Below, one piece after another: positions 1 through 13,900 of a stretch of 64,000 nucleotides of DNA (position 1 is its first letter; the number at the start of each line of letters is the position of its first letter). Under the pieces are notes generated by a model. That model worked only from the letters and a program-made list of their open reading frames with translations, was not told the DNA's origin and did not search any database. The stretch lies in assembly GCA_050248735.1 (NCBI GenBank), contig JBFWRU010000006.1:62001-126000 (forward strand), given 5' to 3'. This stretch comes from JACKFE01 sp050248735 (GTDB taxonomy: Bacteria > Nitrospirota > Nitrospiria > Nitrospirales > UBA8639). A program made the translations under genes and the position numbers.

Positions 1-1813
1 TTTGAAGGACCCGTTCTATCTCCGCACATAATCGGATAGCCAATAAAGACTCACCACCCAAATTGTAAAAATTTTCGGTGACCCCTATCGGACTTTTTTT
101 AAAGACCGTTTCCCAAATCTTGGTCAATTGACTTTCCCCGGTATTTCGGGGAGGCACATACGCTGCCTCCACGGGAGAGGTCTGGCAGTCGGGGTTTGGG
201 AGCTTGGCACGATCGACCTTGCCATTGGAGGTCAAGGGAAAGGCATTCAAATAAACAAAGCTCCCAGGGATCATATAAGACGGTAAGGAGCGGCTCAGAA
301 ACTCTCGAAGGACAGAATTGGGAAGATCTGATCCTTTCCTTGTTATCAGATAGGCCACGAGGCGTGTGTTGTGGAAATCGTCGTTCCGGGGTAAGACAAC
401 CGCCTCTTGAATGCCTGGATGTATCCTCAGCAGGGTTTCGATTTCACCACACTCAATCCGGTGCCCACGAATTTTGACTTGTTGATCTTTCCTCCCCGTG
501 ACCTGAAAGTTTCCATTGGATAAGTGATCGGCTAAATCCCCGGTTCGGTACAATCGACTGCCGGGTATTGAACAAAATGGGTCAGGGACAAACTTTTCGG
601 CTGTCAGGTCAGGCTGATGAAAATATCCGCGTACACGCTCCGATGCTTCCACGTAGAGTTCTCCCCTCTGAGAGACAGGCACCGGGGCACCACTGGAGTC
701 TAAAACGTAAACTTTTGCCGTCTTTTTTTGGTCCAACTTCAAAGGTTCCCAGAAGTTTTCTCGATGAAGATGGACCCAGGTGGCCCCTGGGGCTTCTGTG
801 GCGGCATAGGTCAGAAAAATGTCGGCATTGAGCTTGGCAAAAAAAAGTTCACGAAGGGCATCCGGCAAATTTTCCCCACTACAACACACGGAAGCGAGTG
901 AATGGCATCTTCGGATATCCGATTGATCCAGCAGAACCCGTAATGAAGACGGAACAAAATGCGCAATCGTCACTGACTCATTGGCTATGAGCCTGATTAG
1001 ATAGGAAAAGTCTTGTTCACCGCCGGATGTTGCAAGAATGGCCGTGCCTCCAGCAAAGAGAGGTGACATGAGTTCCCATAAAAAAGGGGCAAAACTCATT
1101 GGGCATTTCACTAACATCCGATCTGTTGAGGTTACTTTCAGCAATGATTCCTGGACAGGCTGTTGTTCTTGATCAGATGCCGATGGGGGAATAATTGGGG
1201 GATAGATTTCCATGACTCCTTTCGGCCGGCCCGTAGATCCTGAAGTATAAAAAATGACTCGGAGATTGCCTTTATGTAACCGGGGTCTTGGATTCAGGGA
1301 ACTTTCTTGAGTCAGAATATGCGCTAAGGTGTTAATATCGATAGGGCGAACCGAATCGTGAAACACCTCAAAATAGGGTTCTTGTGTCAGGATCATGATG
1401 GGTTGACATTTTTCGACCATATAAGTCAACCTGTCTCGAGGATACGACGGTTCAAGAGGCAGCAAACAACCTCCGGCCTTGATCACTCCAAGAATAGTCA
1501 CCACTAATGAGATTGATCGATCCAAGCACACCCCAACAATCGTTTCAGGTCCAACCTCCTGCCTTTCAAGCCAGTGGGCTAATTGATTCGCGCGGCGATT
1601 CAACTCCTGATAGGTGACATGCTCGTCTTCCATAACTGCAGCAATGACCTCGGATCTTTGGTTGACTTGATCCATGAATTTCTCAAGTGGGTCAAGGCAA
1701 TCCAGATTTTTGTGGGATTCAATACACCATTCAGGGATGATGCCGGAAACGTTGGGCTCGTTTATCTGGCTGCTGAAGGGTGACGGATCGTGTTGCTGAG
1801 AAGTTTTTGACAT
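1..1813 (-). CDS. NRPS adenylation-carrier protein, 3' end cut by window edge
   Basis: Reading from ATG at 1813 leftwards gives an uninterrupted frame to base 1 (about 604 codons), so the C-terminus lies outside the window. There is no condensation domain at the N-terminus. An adenylation domain starts by about residue 40, with core motifs YTSGSTGRPKG, YRTGDL, GRKDQQVKIRGHRIE and NGKVDR, and a carrier domain with LGGESLLA (serine near base 50) follows. It would activate an acid as its AMP ester and load its own phosphopantetheine arm. Two pocket motifs are unusual: the A4 region reads SFAPFLWEL, so the aspartate that normally holds the substrate alpha-amino group is alanine, and A5 reads TYAATEAPG instead of the usual YGPTE. 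The pocket I derive by alignment to GrsA is A-P-W-H-C-S-T-G-A-K. It lies 141 bp downstream of the four-module NRPS, on the same strand. It may be a loading unit for a non-amino acid; further domains may follow beyond the edge. Confidence 0.85.
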   Translation of the reverse strand, partial: MSKTSQQHDPSPFSSQINEPNVSGIIPEWCIESHKNLDCLDPLEKFMDQVNQRSEVIAAVMEDEHVTYQELNRRANQLAHWLERQEVGPETIVGVCLDRSISLVVTILGVIKAGGCLLPLEPSYPRDRLTYMVEKCQPIMILTQEPYFEVFHDSVRPIDINTLAHILTQESSLNPRPRLHKGNLRVIFYTSGSTGRPKGVMEIYPPIIPPSASDQEQQPVQESLLKVTSTDRMLVKCPMSFAPFLWELMSPLFAGGTAILATSGGEQDFSYLIRLIANESVTIAHFVPSSLRVLLDQSDIRRCHSLASVCCSGENLPDALRELFFAKLNADIFLTYAATEAPGATWVHLHRENFWEPLKLDQKKTAKVYVLDSSGAPVPVSQRGELYVEASERVRGYFHQPDLTAEKFVPDPFCSIPGSRLYRTGDLADHLSNGNFQVTGRKDQQVKIRGHRIECGEIETLLRIHPGIQEAVVLPRNDDFHNTRLVAYLITRKGSDLPNSVLREFLSRSLPSYMIPGSFVYLNAFPLTSNGKVDRAKLPNPDCQTSPVEAAYVPPRNTGESQLTKIWETVFKKSPIGVTENFYNLGGESLLAIRLCAEIERVLQ

Positions 1814-1954
1814 AGATTACTTTTCTCGTTTTTCACCTAAGGTGACGTTTTTCATGTGTCGATAGGTGACGAGGGTGGTAATTGTGTGTGGTCGAATTCC
1901 GATGAGCCCCCCAGGTTGGATATTTGCATGTTTCTCGCTGATCTGTTGAAAAAA

Positions 1955-4900
1955 TCACTGCCGGGCTGCCACATTTTCAATCAGAGATGAGGGAAGGGTA
2001 TAGCCCTCACAGTTCAACTCAGCAGCCTCATATCCTAATTTGAGAAGAGTATTAAAGTTATCGACTCCCGTCTGGACGTCTACCAGACCAAACACCGGCT
2101 TCTGATCCGCTACCTTGGCTAAGAGTATGCTGGCCAAGACGCACCCTGTGATTCTCCAGGGATGGAATCGTGCAAATAATTTTGCCAGGCCTGGAGACAT
2201 TTGTTGCATCGCATGAAGTGGCAAATATCTGAGACAAGGTATGACTGTCGGAGATCGCAGGATTCCACCTTCGGTAAATAGAATATCGTGCTGACTCATG
2301 GACCGTTCAATAGCTTTAGGCACCCGAAAACAATGCGGGCCGGAATCATCAACAATGAGGGTTCCCGGTTGAAGGCGTTCGACATCCAAGACATCCGGAA
2401 CGTTCGTCGCCCCGATGATGAGTCTTGACTCGTAAAACGCTTTGGGGACGACACCGGTTGATTCAATGAGTCGTACCTCTCCCTGAAAGCCGTACGTATA
2501 TAACACTTCCTGACGAATGGCTTCCAACGCATCCTTCCGGTGATACACATCACAGAGCAAGAGTTCTTCAGGATGCGGCAGACAACTCAACATCAGTCGG
2601 AGAGATGCGAGGCCAATGGAGCCTAATCCAAGAAAGCCGGCACGTTCGGATTGTATGTCCCTTTGACTGGCCTCGAGTATTTTTCGAAGGGCCAAGACGA
2701 CCGTAGCGGCGGTCGTTCCGTGTCCTGTCGTGATTCTTGGTAAATTTCTCCTGTTTCTGATAATTTCTTGAATGGCATGTCCGTAGTTGGTGGCAGAGGG
2801 AAGAAGCCCGGTAAGTGAGGCGGTTGTTGCCCCGGCCTGAGACGCGATTTTCAGCCCCCACCGGCTCAACTCAAGTAAGCTCTTTTGTTCTGAATAGAGT
2901 TCGATTCCGGTTAAAGGGAGCATCAAGGTCCCGATACGGCCAATCGATGTATCCAATATATGTGTAAGCATGGGTTGGTTGTGATACCAACCATGGATTA
3001 CCGCATTTCGTGTCAGTCCAGATTCAAGCAGATATTGATCAGGCAAATAATAGAGTGCTACTGAATCGATTGGGGGAATTTTGCCTTCTTTAATGAGCCA
3101 GCTTAATGAGCGATGTTCCACACGAAACTCCTGAGGAAGGTCCTTCAATGCTTGAGAAATGGGCTTTTTCGCATGTGAAGGCAAGCTTGCAGATGAGAAA
3201 GCATGTAGGTTGTTTTCTGATTTGGGAGATCGAGACTCAGCATGTTCATCGCAAGAATCGGATATTACGGTTGTGAGGCAGGTCTTTATCTGAGACGCAA
3301 GAATTTCAATATGTGGAGTATCGAATAGGGAATAGTGATTACCGGGTATTTCATAAACCTCAACTCCTCCCGGAGTAACACCTTCCCAATCCATCCGGGC
3401 TTGTTTGTTTATTTCTGAACCATGACTACTTGCCTGAAAAAGAGCAAGCTTTCCTGAATAGGGCTTGGGATGATAGGCATCCAAAGCTTTTCGAAGAGAC
3501 CCAAAAACGTGCCAAAGTTGTTCAAGGTGGGAGAACTGCATTCCAGCCGGTAATATTCCATGGCTGAGACCATATTTCCAAAGAGCTTTGAATGTGACGT
3601 CTTGGCTTGAGTATGAAAATCCGGTCTCATTGAATATTTCAGTAAAATGGAGGACTTTCCCATCTGTGAGATTTCTCCAGAAAAGCCTAAGAGTCCTTTC
3701 GGGATTTGTGATCGTGGACCACGATTTTTGTTGGGGGAAAAAACTATCGATGAGAACCAGAACCTCAACGTGTTGCCCCATTGCTTCCAGTTGTCGAGCC
3801 ATTTCATAGGCAATGACGCCACCCAGAGACCACCCAGCAAGATAATAGGGACCCAAGGGATCCAGAGACTGAATACTTTGAATGTAATATCCGGCAAGTT
3901 CTTCAAGGGAAGGGGGATGGCCAAGCGCTGAAATGAAGTCAATGGCTTGCAACGCATAAATGGGATACTCTTTTCCTAAATGCCGGACTAATTTTTGGTA
4001 GCAGGTAACTCCTCCTCCAATGGGATGGATATAGAAGAACGGCGGCTTTGTACCTTGGGCTTGGAGACAGATCAGAAGAGTGTCCAGCTTGGGAAAGTCT
4101 GGGTTGCCAAATCTTTTGGCTGCGGCTTGTTCCATGGGATCGTTGGAGGCATGTGAGGATATAGGTTCTGGATATTCATTATTCTGTGATTCTTTGAGCC
4201 GGGCTACCATTTCAGCAAATGTGCTCACAGTGGGAGCTTCAAATAAGGTACGAACGAAGATTTCCACGCCAAAGGTTTTTCGCACTTGTGAAATTACTTG
4301 CATAGCCATGAGTGAATTGCCACCTAATTCAAAAAAATTGTCGTGACGGCCAATGTCATTAATGGCGAGGATTTTACCAAAAATTTCGGCTATGCCTTTC
4401 TCCGTATTATTTTGAGGAGGCTCAAAATGTTCTGGAATCTCACGACGAATTATAGGAATGGGAAGCGCGTTTCGATCGAGTTTTCCATTTGGAGTTAAGG
4501 GAAATTGGTCAAGCTGAACGAAGTGATTAGGCACCATATATTCAGGCAATTGTTGTCCCACCAAGGACTGTAATTCTTCAACGGATGGGGGTATTTGCGA
4601 AGGCGTAACCCGATAATATGCCACCAATTGTGGCATGCATGGTGCCTCGGTGCGAATAATCACCACGACCTGCGCCAGGGTTGGCCATTGCATTAACGCC
4701 TTTTCTATTTCACCCAACTCAATGCGGAATCCTCTCAACTTGACTTGGTGATCAAGTCTTCCTAACCACTGAATATTTCCATTGTCCCGATACCTCGCAC
4801 GATCACCGGTCCGATAAACCCGCCCCCCTTGATGTCGGCTGAAGGGATCAGGCAGAAACCGCTCCGCCGTAAGGTCTGGACGATTCAGATACCCTCGGGA

Positions 4901-7900
4901 TAAACCATCTCCGCCAATATAGAGTTCACCCGGAACGCCAATCGGTACCGGCTGACACTCGGTGTTGAGCATATACGTTTGTGTATTGGCGACTGGAGAG
5001 CCAATTGTTATCGGTGGCTTTTCCGATTGAGCAATTCGGATGCACGTCGAAAAAATGGTCGTCTCGGTGGGCCCATACAGATTCCAAAGGGCGGCTCCGC
5101 GCTTGAGCAACTGATTGGCAAAATCCTCCGAGAGGGCTTCCCCACCAGTGAGAATGACTAAATCCGGCTTGCCCTTCCAATTGGCTTCCAATAAGAGGCG
5201 CCAACCGGCCGGAGTGGCCAACATTTTTGTTACCGACTCGAAGTCAAGTGTTTCCACTAATTGGTGACCATCCATGATCTGCGTCTGACTGGCTAGAATG
5301 ATCCGTCCTCCAAAGACTAATGGCCCAAATACTTCAAATATGGAGATATCAAAGGAAAAACTTGTAGTGGTCAAAATAATGTCAGGTTCGCCATTCTGTA
5401 TTTTTGTTTCCACATCCATTAAAAAGTTGACCACGTTCCTATGTCCTATCTGGACGCCTTTGGGTCGGCCTGTTGAGCCGGACGTGTATATGACATACGC
5501 GAGGACGTTGCTGCTCATAGGTCGTGTGGGTGTCCTTGCCGAGTAGGTGGCGATCCGTGTCCAATCTCGATCGAGTGAGACTTTAATCAGAGATTCTTGG
5601 GGAAAGAGAGATTCTAGATGTTTTTGGGTCACAAGAATGGGAATTTGGGCATCCCGAGTCATGAACAGGAGACGATCCAGGGGATAGGTCGGATCAAGCG
5701 GTACATAGGCCCCACCCGCTTGCAGAATACCCAACAGGCCAATGATGAGTTCCGGGCCCCGTTCATGACACAAGCCCACCAGAACCTCCGGACCCACTCC
5801 CAGTGATATGAGGTAGTTGGCTAATTTGTTGGTTCGGCGTGTTAACTCTCGATAGGTTATCTGGTGTTCTTCGTAGACCAGAACGATGGCATCAGGCGTA
5901 CGCAAAGCCTGTTGTTGCACCAAGTCATGGAGACAGACATCAGAGGGGTAGTCCGTTGACGTGTTATTCCATGTCCTGACCAGTTGATGCTGTTCTGTCG
6001 GAGATAATAGTGGCAGAGAGTCAATCCTCTGATCAGGATTGGCAACAATTTCCTCTACTAACACGGTGAAATGCTGTATGAATCGATCAATGGTCCTGGC
6101 TTTGAACAGATCTGTCGCATACTCCACACTCCCCTGGATTGAAGAGCCGCTCTCCGTCAACGTCATGGCTAGGTCAACCTTGGCTGTTCCTCTGTAAACC
6201 GCTTCTTCACGAACGTCTAAGCCGGGGAATCGTTGAAGATTATCGAGAGGAGTATAGAGATGGAACAGGACTTGAAAAAGAGGATTCCTGCTCGGATCCC
6301 GATCGGATTGTAATTCTTCAATGAGGTTCTCAAATGGGAGATCTCGATTGGCATAGGCCTCAAGGCACGTCTCCTTTAACCTTGCAATCACGTGACGAAA
6401 TGTCGGATTCCCCTCAAATTGTGACCGTATTAAAATCGTATTGATAAACAGCCCAATGAGTCCTTGTACTTCGTCGAGCGGACGTCTGGCGACAGGAGTG
6501 CCCACCACCATGTCTTGTTGGCCGGAATATCGATAGAGCAACACTTGGTATACTCCAATGAGGAGCATGAACATGGTCAGGCCTTCGCGTTGGCATAGGG
6601 TCTTCAATTTGGATGTCAGAAGCGCTGGAATCGTAAACCGTCGATGGCCACCTCGGAAACTTTGACGCAGCGGTCGGGGATGGTCCGTTGGAAAGTCAAG
6701 TACGGTTGGCACATTCTGAAGTTGTTGGCGCCAATAGGCGCGTTGCCTTTCGTACTCGGCCCCTTGCGACCACTCCCGCTCCCAAATTGCAAAGTCCACA
6801 TACTGTAGGGCCAGGGGAGGTAAATCTGGCGTCTTTCCATTCAGACAGTATTCATACAGTTCACCGAGTTCTCGCCACAGAATTTCCATCGACCAGCCAT
6901 CGGCAATAATGTGGGGAAGAGTCAGGCATAGCCAGTGTTCTTGAGAGGAAAGCTCCAGGAGCATGACACGAAATAACGGGCCACGGCATAGATTAAAAGG
7001 GCGCTCGGCTTCCTTGTCGGCTAGTTCCCTGGCTCGCTGATGCGGAGTGCTTGATGCCCACTCCTTCAGATCGTGGCAGATGACGTCTACCTGGGTTTGT
7101 TCCCCTACGAGTTGGGAGGGGATGCCATCCACTGAAGTAAAGGTCGTTCGTAGGGTCTCGTGTCGGGAAACCAGCAGATCCAGAGCTCGGTGTAACGCGG
7201 GAACATTGAGCCTCCCCCGTAACCGAAATACTTTTGGGATATTATAAAGAGGTGTATCGGGGTCCCATTGCTCCAGAAACCACAAACGCTGTTGTGCAAA
7301 AGATAGTGGAAGGAGGCTGCCCCGTGTGTGCTTTGCTATATTTTGCCCCGTAGGCTTGACTGACTGCCTGGTAAGATAACTCGCCAGAGTGGCAATCGTG
7401 GGATGGTCAAAAAGGACACGAACGCCAACCTTGAGGCCGAAGATCTTTTGAATCCGTGAAACCATCATCATGGCCAGGAGTGAATGACCTCCCAGGGCAA
7501 AAAAGTTATCGTGGCGCCCGACGACCTGAACTTTGAGTACCTCGGCAAAAATTTTGGCCAACCGCTCTTCATGAGAGGTCTGTGGTGGAATCACAATTTC
7601 TGATTGGCTGCTTGAGACGTGGGGGGCAGGGAGTGCCTGTCGGTTGATTTTGCCATTGGGCAAAAGGGGAAGCTGCTCTAGCAGCATAAACGTCGAAGGA
7701 ATCATATATGTGGGGAGATACCGGGAAAGAAAATTTGTGATATTTGATTTTTCCAACGGGGCCTTTGTTTGTGTGCCCACCACATACGCGACCAATTGAT
7801 TGCCCCCGGAAGGCATAGCCCCAGGGTGGACCACGGCCTGTTTCACCTCCGGATGTTGCTGAAGAACAGCTTCGATTTCGCCCAATTCCATTCGGATTCC

Positions 7901-10900
7901 ATTGATCTTGACCTGCTGGTCTCGTCGCCCGAGATACCGGATTGTCCCATCCTCTTGAAAACAGGCTCGATCTCCGGTTTTATATAATGTGGCTGTGTTG
8001 AGCTCAGGGAAAGGATTGGGAATAAAGACCGCCTGTGTGGCCTTCGGATTATTCAGATAACCTAATCCCACACATACCCCTCCTAAATGGAGATCTCCCG
8101 GCACCCCCACCGGTACGAGATTCAACTGGTCATCCAGGATCACGGCCTTGACATTTTTTAACGGGCGTCCAATCGGGATGGGGTCTGAACATTGATCCGG
8201 CACTTCATGATAGATCGTACTAATCGACGCCTCGGTCGGACCGTATGCATTGGTTATCCGAACATTCGGGCAGCCTCTGCGGAACTGATTGACGCGCGAG
8301 GCGTGTAATATCTCCCCCCCAATCAGCAGATGGCGCAACGAGCCGAGCCTGTTTCGAAACTTAGGCCGCTGTTCCACTTCGTCCACCAAGAGGGCAAATA
8401 CAGAAGGGACAAAGCCACTGAGCGTGACCTGCTCCTGTTCAATGAGTTGCATGATGAGGAACATGTCCAACCAGGGAGTCGGGGGAGGTAAGACCAGGCG
8501 AGCCCCATGGGTCAGCGGCCAGAGGTATTGCCAAAGGGACGCATCAAAGGTATGCCGTAAGGTGACCAGGACAGCATCGTTTTCAGACCAGGGATATCGT
8601 TGTTGCATATTCCAAAGGCGATTGACGATACCCCCGTGATGATTAATCGCTCCTTTAGGTATTCCTGTCGAACCGGAGGTAAACAGGACATAGATCGGGT
8701 CCTCAGGGTGCACAGGAACATGTAAGTTTTCTGGGATTTTCGACAGGGCAGCGGCATCGACCTCCAAGACAACTTTCTCTGAACACAGGTTTTTGAGGAC
8801 AGCCGGATCTTGGTTGGTGAGTATGACAGGGCTGGGCAGTTGAGTGAGAAGAGTTCTTAGTCGCTCTGGCGGCCAGATGTGATCCAGCGGGGAGAATGCA
8901 GCGCCTATTTTCATAATAGCGAAGTAACTGATAATCAGTTCTACGCTTCGCTCCATCACGACCGGAACCATATCACCGCGAAGGACTCCTTGCTGCTGAA
9001 GCTGGCGGGCAAGCCGATTCGATTTGCCATTGATTTCTTGGTAGGTCAAGGATTGCGATTCAAAAACGACCGCGATGGCCTCGGGGGTGCGAGCCGCTTG
9101 GGCTTCAAAGAGGTGATGCACGCAAGCGTCGGCAGGGTAGGTCGTAGTGGAGGCATTCCAATCCACCAACTGTTGGCGGCGTTCGGCTTCGGTCAGGAAC
9201 TCGAGGGCAAACACCGGCTGCGCCGGATCCGCGACCAGGGCCTGCACTAACCTATGGAAATGCACCATCATGCGGGTTATGGTATCTGCGGCAAACAGGT
9301 CTGTGCGGTAGTCCACGATGCCCTTGAGAGTTTTCCCCTCCTCCACGAACGTCAGATTGAGGTCAAATTTCGCCAGCCTGCCACCGTTCGGCAGGTGCTC
9401 AATCTCCACCCCGGGCAGCGTCAAGGCCTGACCATCCTGCATCTGCAGTTGCAGCATCACTTGGAAGAGCGGATTGCGGCCAGGATCCCGCTCGGGCTGA
9501 AGTTCCTCCACCAATTTTTCAAACGGCAAATCCTGGTGGGCATAGGCGCTCAAACACACCTCCTTGACCTGGGCTACCACTTCCGCAAAGGTCGGATTGC
9601 CGGTTAGACGGGTCCGGAAGAGTAAGGTGTTGACGAAAAAGCCAATCAGGCTCTCACTCTCCTGATGTGTCCGGTTGGCAATAGGCGAGCCGACGATGAT
9701 GTCGGTTTGGCCGGTATAGCGCGCCAGAAGGACTTGAAAGGCCGCCAGGAGCGTCATGAACAGCGAGACGTCTGACTGGTGAGTGAGGGTGTGCAGGGAC
9801 TGTGTGAGCTCAACCGGAAACGTGAAGCGGTGCCGGCCCCCACGATATGATGGAACCGCTGGACGAGGGTAATCCGTGGGAAGCTCGAGGACCGGGGGTG
9901 ACCCGGCAAGCTGCCGCCGCCAATAGGTCACTTGGTCCGCCAGGACGTCGCCTTGCAGCCAGTTGCGCTGCCAAACCGCATAATCGGCATATTGGCAGGG
10001 GAGGGCCGGCAGAGGGGGCGGAGAACCGGCGAGATCCGTGGCATACAGCACGGACAATTCTTTCAGCAGGATCTCCATCGACCAGCCGTCGGTAATAATA
10101 TGATGCAGCGTCAGGACGAGGACGGCCTCGGTCTCGGCCACCCGCAGTATGTGGGCCCGAACGAGGGGACCCCGAGTTAAATCAAAGGGCCGCTGCGTTT
10201 CCTCGGTGATCAGCCGTTGCAGGATGGCGTCGCGGGTCTCGCCCGCCTCGTCGGGGACCTCGGTCAGTGTTAGGATTGGGCTTGCCAGTGCCGACAGGGA
10301 GTGAATGTGTTGGTAGGGCAGATCATCGACCACACGAAATATGGTGCGAAGACTTTCATGGCGTTCGACTACCGCCAGGAGTGCGTTCTGGAAGGCGTCG
10401 ACATGGAGCGGGCCACGCAGGCGAAAGACGGCGGACACGTTGTACAGGGCACTGTTGGGCTCCCATTGCTCTAGAAACCATAACCGCTGCTGGGCAAAAG
10501 AGAGGGGGAGGGGCTGTTGTCTGGAAGAGAGCAGAAGGGGACTAAACTTCGGGGATTTTCGCTCCCTCAGAACCGCTCCCAATTTCTCAATGGTGGGCGC
10601 TTCAAATAACATCCGGATAGACACTTCGATACCCAACATCTTCCGCACGCGGGAAATAAGGATCATGGCCAACAGGGAATGGCCGCCTAAAGTGAAGAAG
10701 TTGTCGTGGCGCCCCACCTGTTCTACTTTCAGCACCTCTTTCCAAATCTCCGCTAGTTGCACTTCTTCAAGAGTCTCGGGTGGGACAAAATGATGGGATG
10801 GGAGCGAACTTGGTGTCGGAGCGGGTAAAGACCGACGGTCAATTTTCCCGGTAGGGGTAACAGGAAGAGCATCCAGAATGACCCATGTAGAGGGGACCAT

Positions 10901-13900
10901 ATAAGCCGGCATGCGGCCATCCAGAAATCGATGCAGCGTTGTTGGGTCTAGAGTAGTGGTCGGGGTTTTCGGGACAATATAGCCTACCAATTGTTGCTGG
11001 CCTTCCGCCTCATGCAAGACCACGACCGCCTTACTCACGTCGGCATGCTGTTCTAACCCTACCTCTATTTCTCCCACCTCAATGCGATAACCACGAAACT
11101 TGATCTGGTGGTCTCTTCTCCCTATAAATTCCATGTTGCCGGTGGAGCGACAGCACACCACATCGCCCGTCCTGTAGAGGCGCGCTCCATCCCCGATCCC
11201 GAAAGGATTTGGGAGAAATCGTTCCGCGGTTAAATCGGTACGGTTTATATAACCTCGTGCCACCCCGACGCCACCTAAATACAGCTCGCCGGCCACCCCA
11301 ATAGGAACCGGCCGGAGAGATTTGTCCAACACGTAGGCCTCTTCATTGCTGATAGGACGTCCGATAGGGGGGCGCGCGGGCCATTCTTTGCTTGATTCCG
11401 ACAGGGTAAAGGCGGTGCTGACATGGGTCTCAGTTGGGCCATATTGATTGTGCAGGATGCATTGAGGCAACTTTGCAAAGAACCGTCTCAAAACCGGGGT
11501 GATCTGCAGAGCCTCGCCGGCCGTCAGAATTTCCCGGATTCCCGTTGGGAACAATTCCCAGGCCTCGGCGACTTCTGCCAGTTGATGGAGGGCCACGACT
11601 GGCATAAACAACCGCTCCACTCGCTCAGTGATCAAGAGCTTCATTAAATCAACAGGCTCTTGACGTTGATCTTCGCTCAACAGCACCAGTGTCCCGCCTG
11701 TTCCCAGAGTGGCAAAAACTTCTTGTACGGATACGTCAAAATTCAGAGAGGTAAATTGTAACGTTCGGGCTTCCCGAGGAACGGTCATCTGTCGACGTTG
11801 CCAAGCCAGAAGATTGACAATGGCCCGATGGGGCATGGCTACCCCCTTTGGTTGACCCGTTGAACCCGATGTGTAAATCACATAGGCTAAATTATCTGGA
11901 GTGACAGGGGCTTGCCCTGTGTGTTCCTCATCGTTCCTTACAGGCGGGAGTTCTTCGTCCACCCATACATGGTAGGCGGTAGATTCGGCAAACAGATCAT
12001 GGAAACAGCGTTGGGTCACCAGCACCGTGATCTGGGCATCCACCAGCATAAAGGTGAGACGGGTCTGGGGGTAGGTGGGATCAAGGGGAACATAGGCACC
12101 GCCTGCCTTCAGCACTGCCAGCACCGTCACCAGCATATCAATCGACCGTTCCACACAGACGCCCACACGAATGTCCGGTCCGACGCCAAGATCCTGCAGA
12201 TGTCTGGCCAGGACATTGGCCTGATGGTTGAGTTGAAAATACGTAACGGCTTGTTCCTCGAAGACCGCCGCGATCGAATCAGGAATCTGTCGTGCTTGCG
12301 TTTCCACCAGTTCATGGAGACAGGAATCTTGCGGGAAGGCCCCAGTTGTGGCATTCCATTCAACGAGCAATTGGGTTTCTTCCGCAGGCGTAAGAAGTGG
12401 AATTTCATCAATACGGCTCGTCGGGTCCGCAATAATCTCTTCAAGTAACCGCTGGTAATGCCCAATCAGTCGAATAATGGTGGCTTCCTCAAACAAATCA
12501 GTTGAGTACTCGATACCACCGTATAAGCCGGAGCCCCGGTCCCCTAACGAGAAGAGTAAGTCGAATTTGGCCGTTCCACTATCAAGTATTTGCCTACTGA
12601 CCGAGAGGTTGGGAATCGTTATTCCCGGATCGTGCGGGGTATACAATTGAAACATCACCTGGAAAAGCGGATTACGGCTCAGATCGCGTTCCGGCTGTAA
12701 TTCTTCGACTAATTGTTCAAAAGGGACATCTTGATGTGCATAGGCCCCCAGGCACACATTCCGTACACGTCGCACCACCTCCTGAAAGGTGGGGGACCCC
12801 GACAAATCAGTCCGGAGCACCAATGTGTTCGCAAAGAATCCGTGTACCTGTTCCAACTCCTCGTGTGACCGATTGGCAATGGGGGTACCGATGACCACAT
12901 CGAACTGGTGGGTATAACGGGCGAGTAAGACCTGAAAGGCGGCGAACATGACCATAAACAGTGTCACGCCTTCCCGCTCACTCATTTCATGAAGGGCGTG
13001 GGCCAGTTTGGCGGAAAAGGCCACTGGCTGGCGACGGCCGTGGTAACTTGGTACCGGCGGCCGGGGGAAATCTCCAGGGATTTGAAGCAGGGGTGGGGCA
13101 CCCTTCAGTTGGTTCCGCCAATATACCAAATGTTCATTAAGCCGTTTTCCCTGAAGCCATTCCCTCTGCCATATGGCAAAATCCGCATATTGCAGTGATA
13201 AAGGAGATAGGGTTGGAGGGTGTTTCGTGAGAACCGCTTGATAGCACAACAGGAGTTCGCGGAAGAGAAGTTCCAACGACCAGCCATCGGAAATTATATG
13301 GTGCAAAGTCAATAAAAACAGATGTTCGTTTTCGTCAAGGGTAATAAGGGTAGACCGAATTAATGGCCCAACAGTCAGATCAAAAGGGCGACGAGATTCA
13401 AGAAACGCTTCCTCAGTCGCTTGCTGCGTTCGCTGTTCACCATCCATTTCGGATAAATCAATTCTCGTGAGGGGCAAGGACATTTCATGATGGATGATTT
13501 GAGTCGGGACGCCTTCCCGCTCAACAAAGGTCGTTCGCAGGGTCTCGTGGCGCATGACCAAGATCTGTAAAGCTTGTTCCCACAATTCAGCATGAAAGGC
13601 ACCCTGTAACCGGTAAGCCACGGCCATATTGTACAAGGGGCTATTTGGTTCCCAACGATCCAAAAACCAAAGCCGTTCCTGGGCGTAAGAAAGTGGAATG
13701 GTTTCTGAGCGGGTCAATGCGCCCAATATGGGAACGGTTTCATCTGCTACTTCGGGATTGAGATGACTGATCACTTCCGCCACGGCGGCAACGGTCGGAG
13801 TGTCAAACAGTATTTGTAATGGAAGCTCGACATTGAATAATCTACGTACTCTGACTACGACCTGCATCGCTAGCAGGGAATGGCCTCCCAGTGAGAAAAA

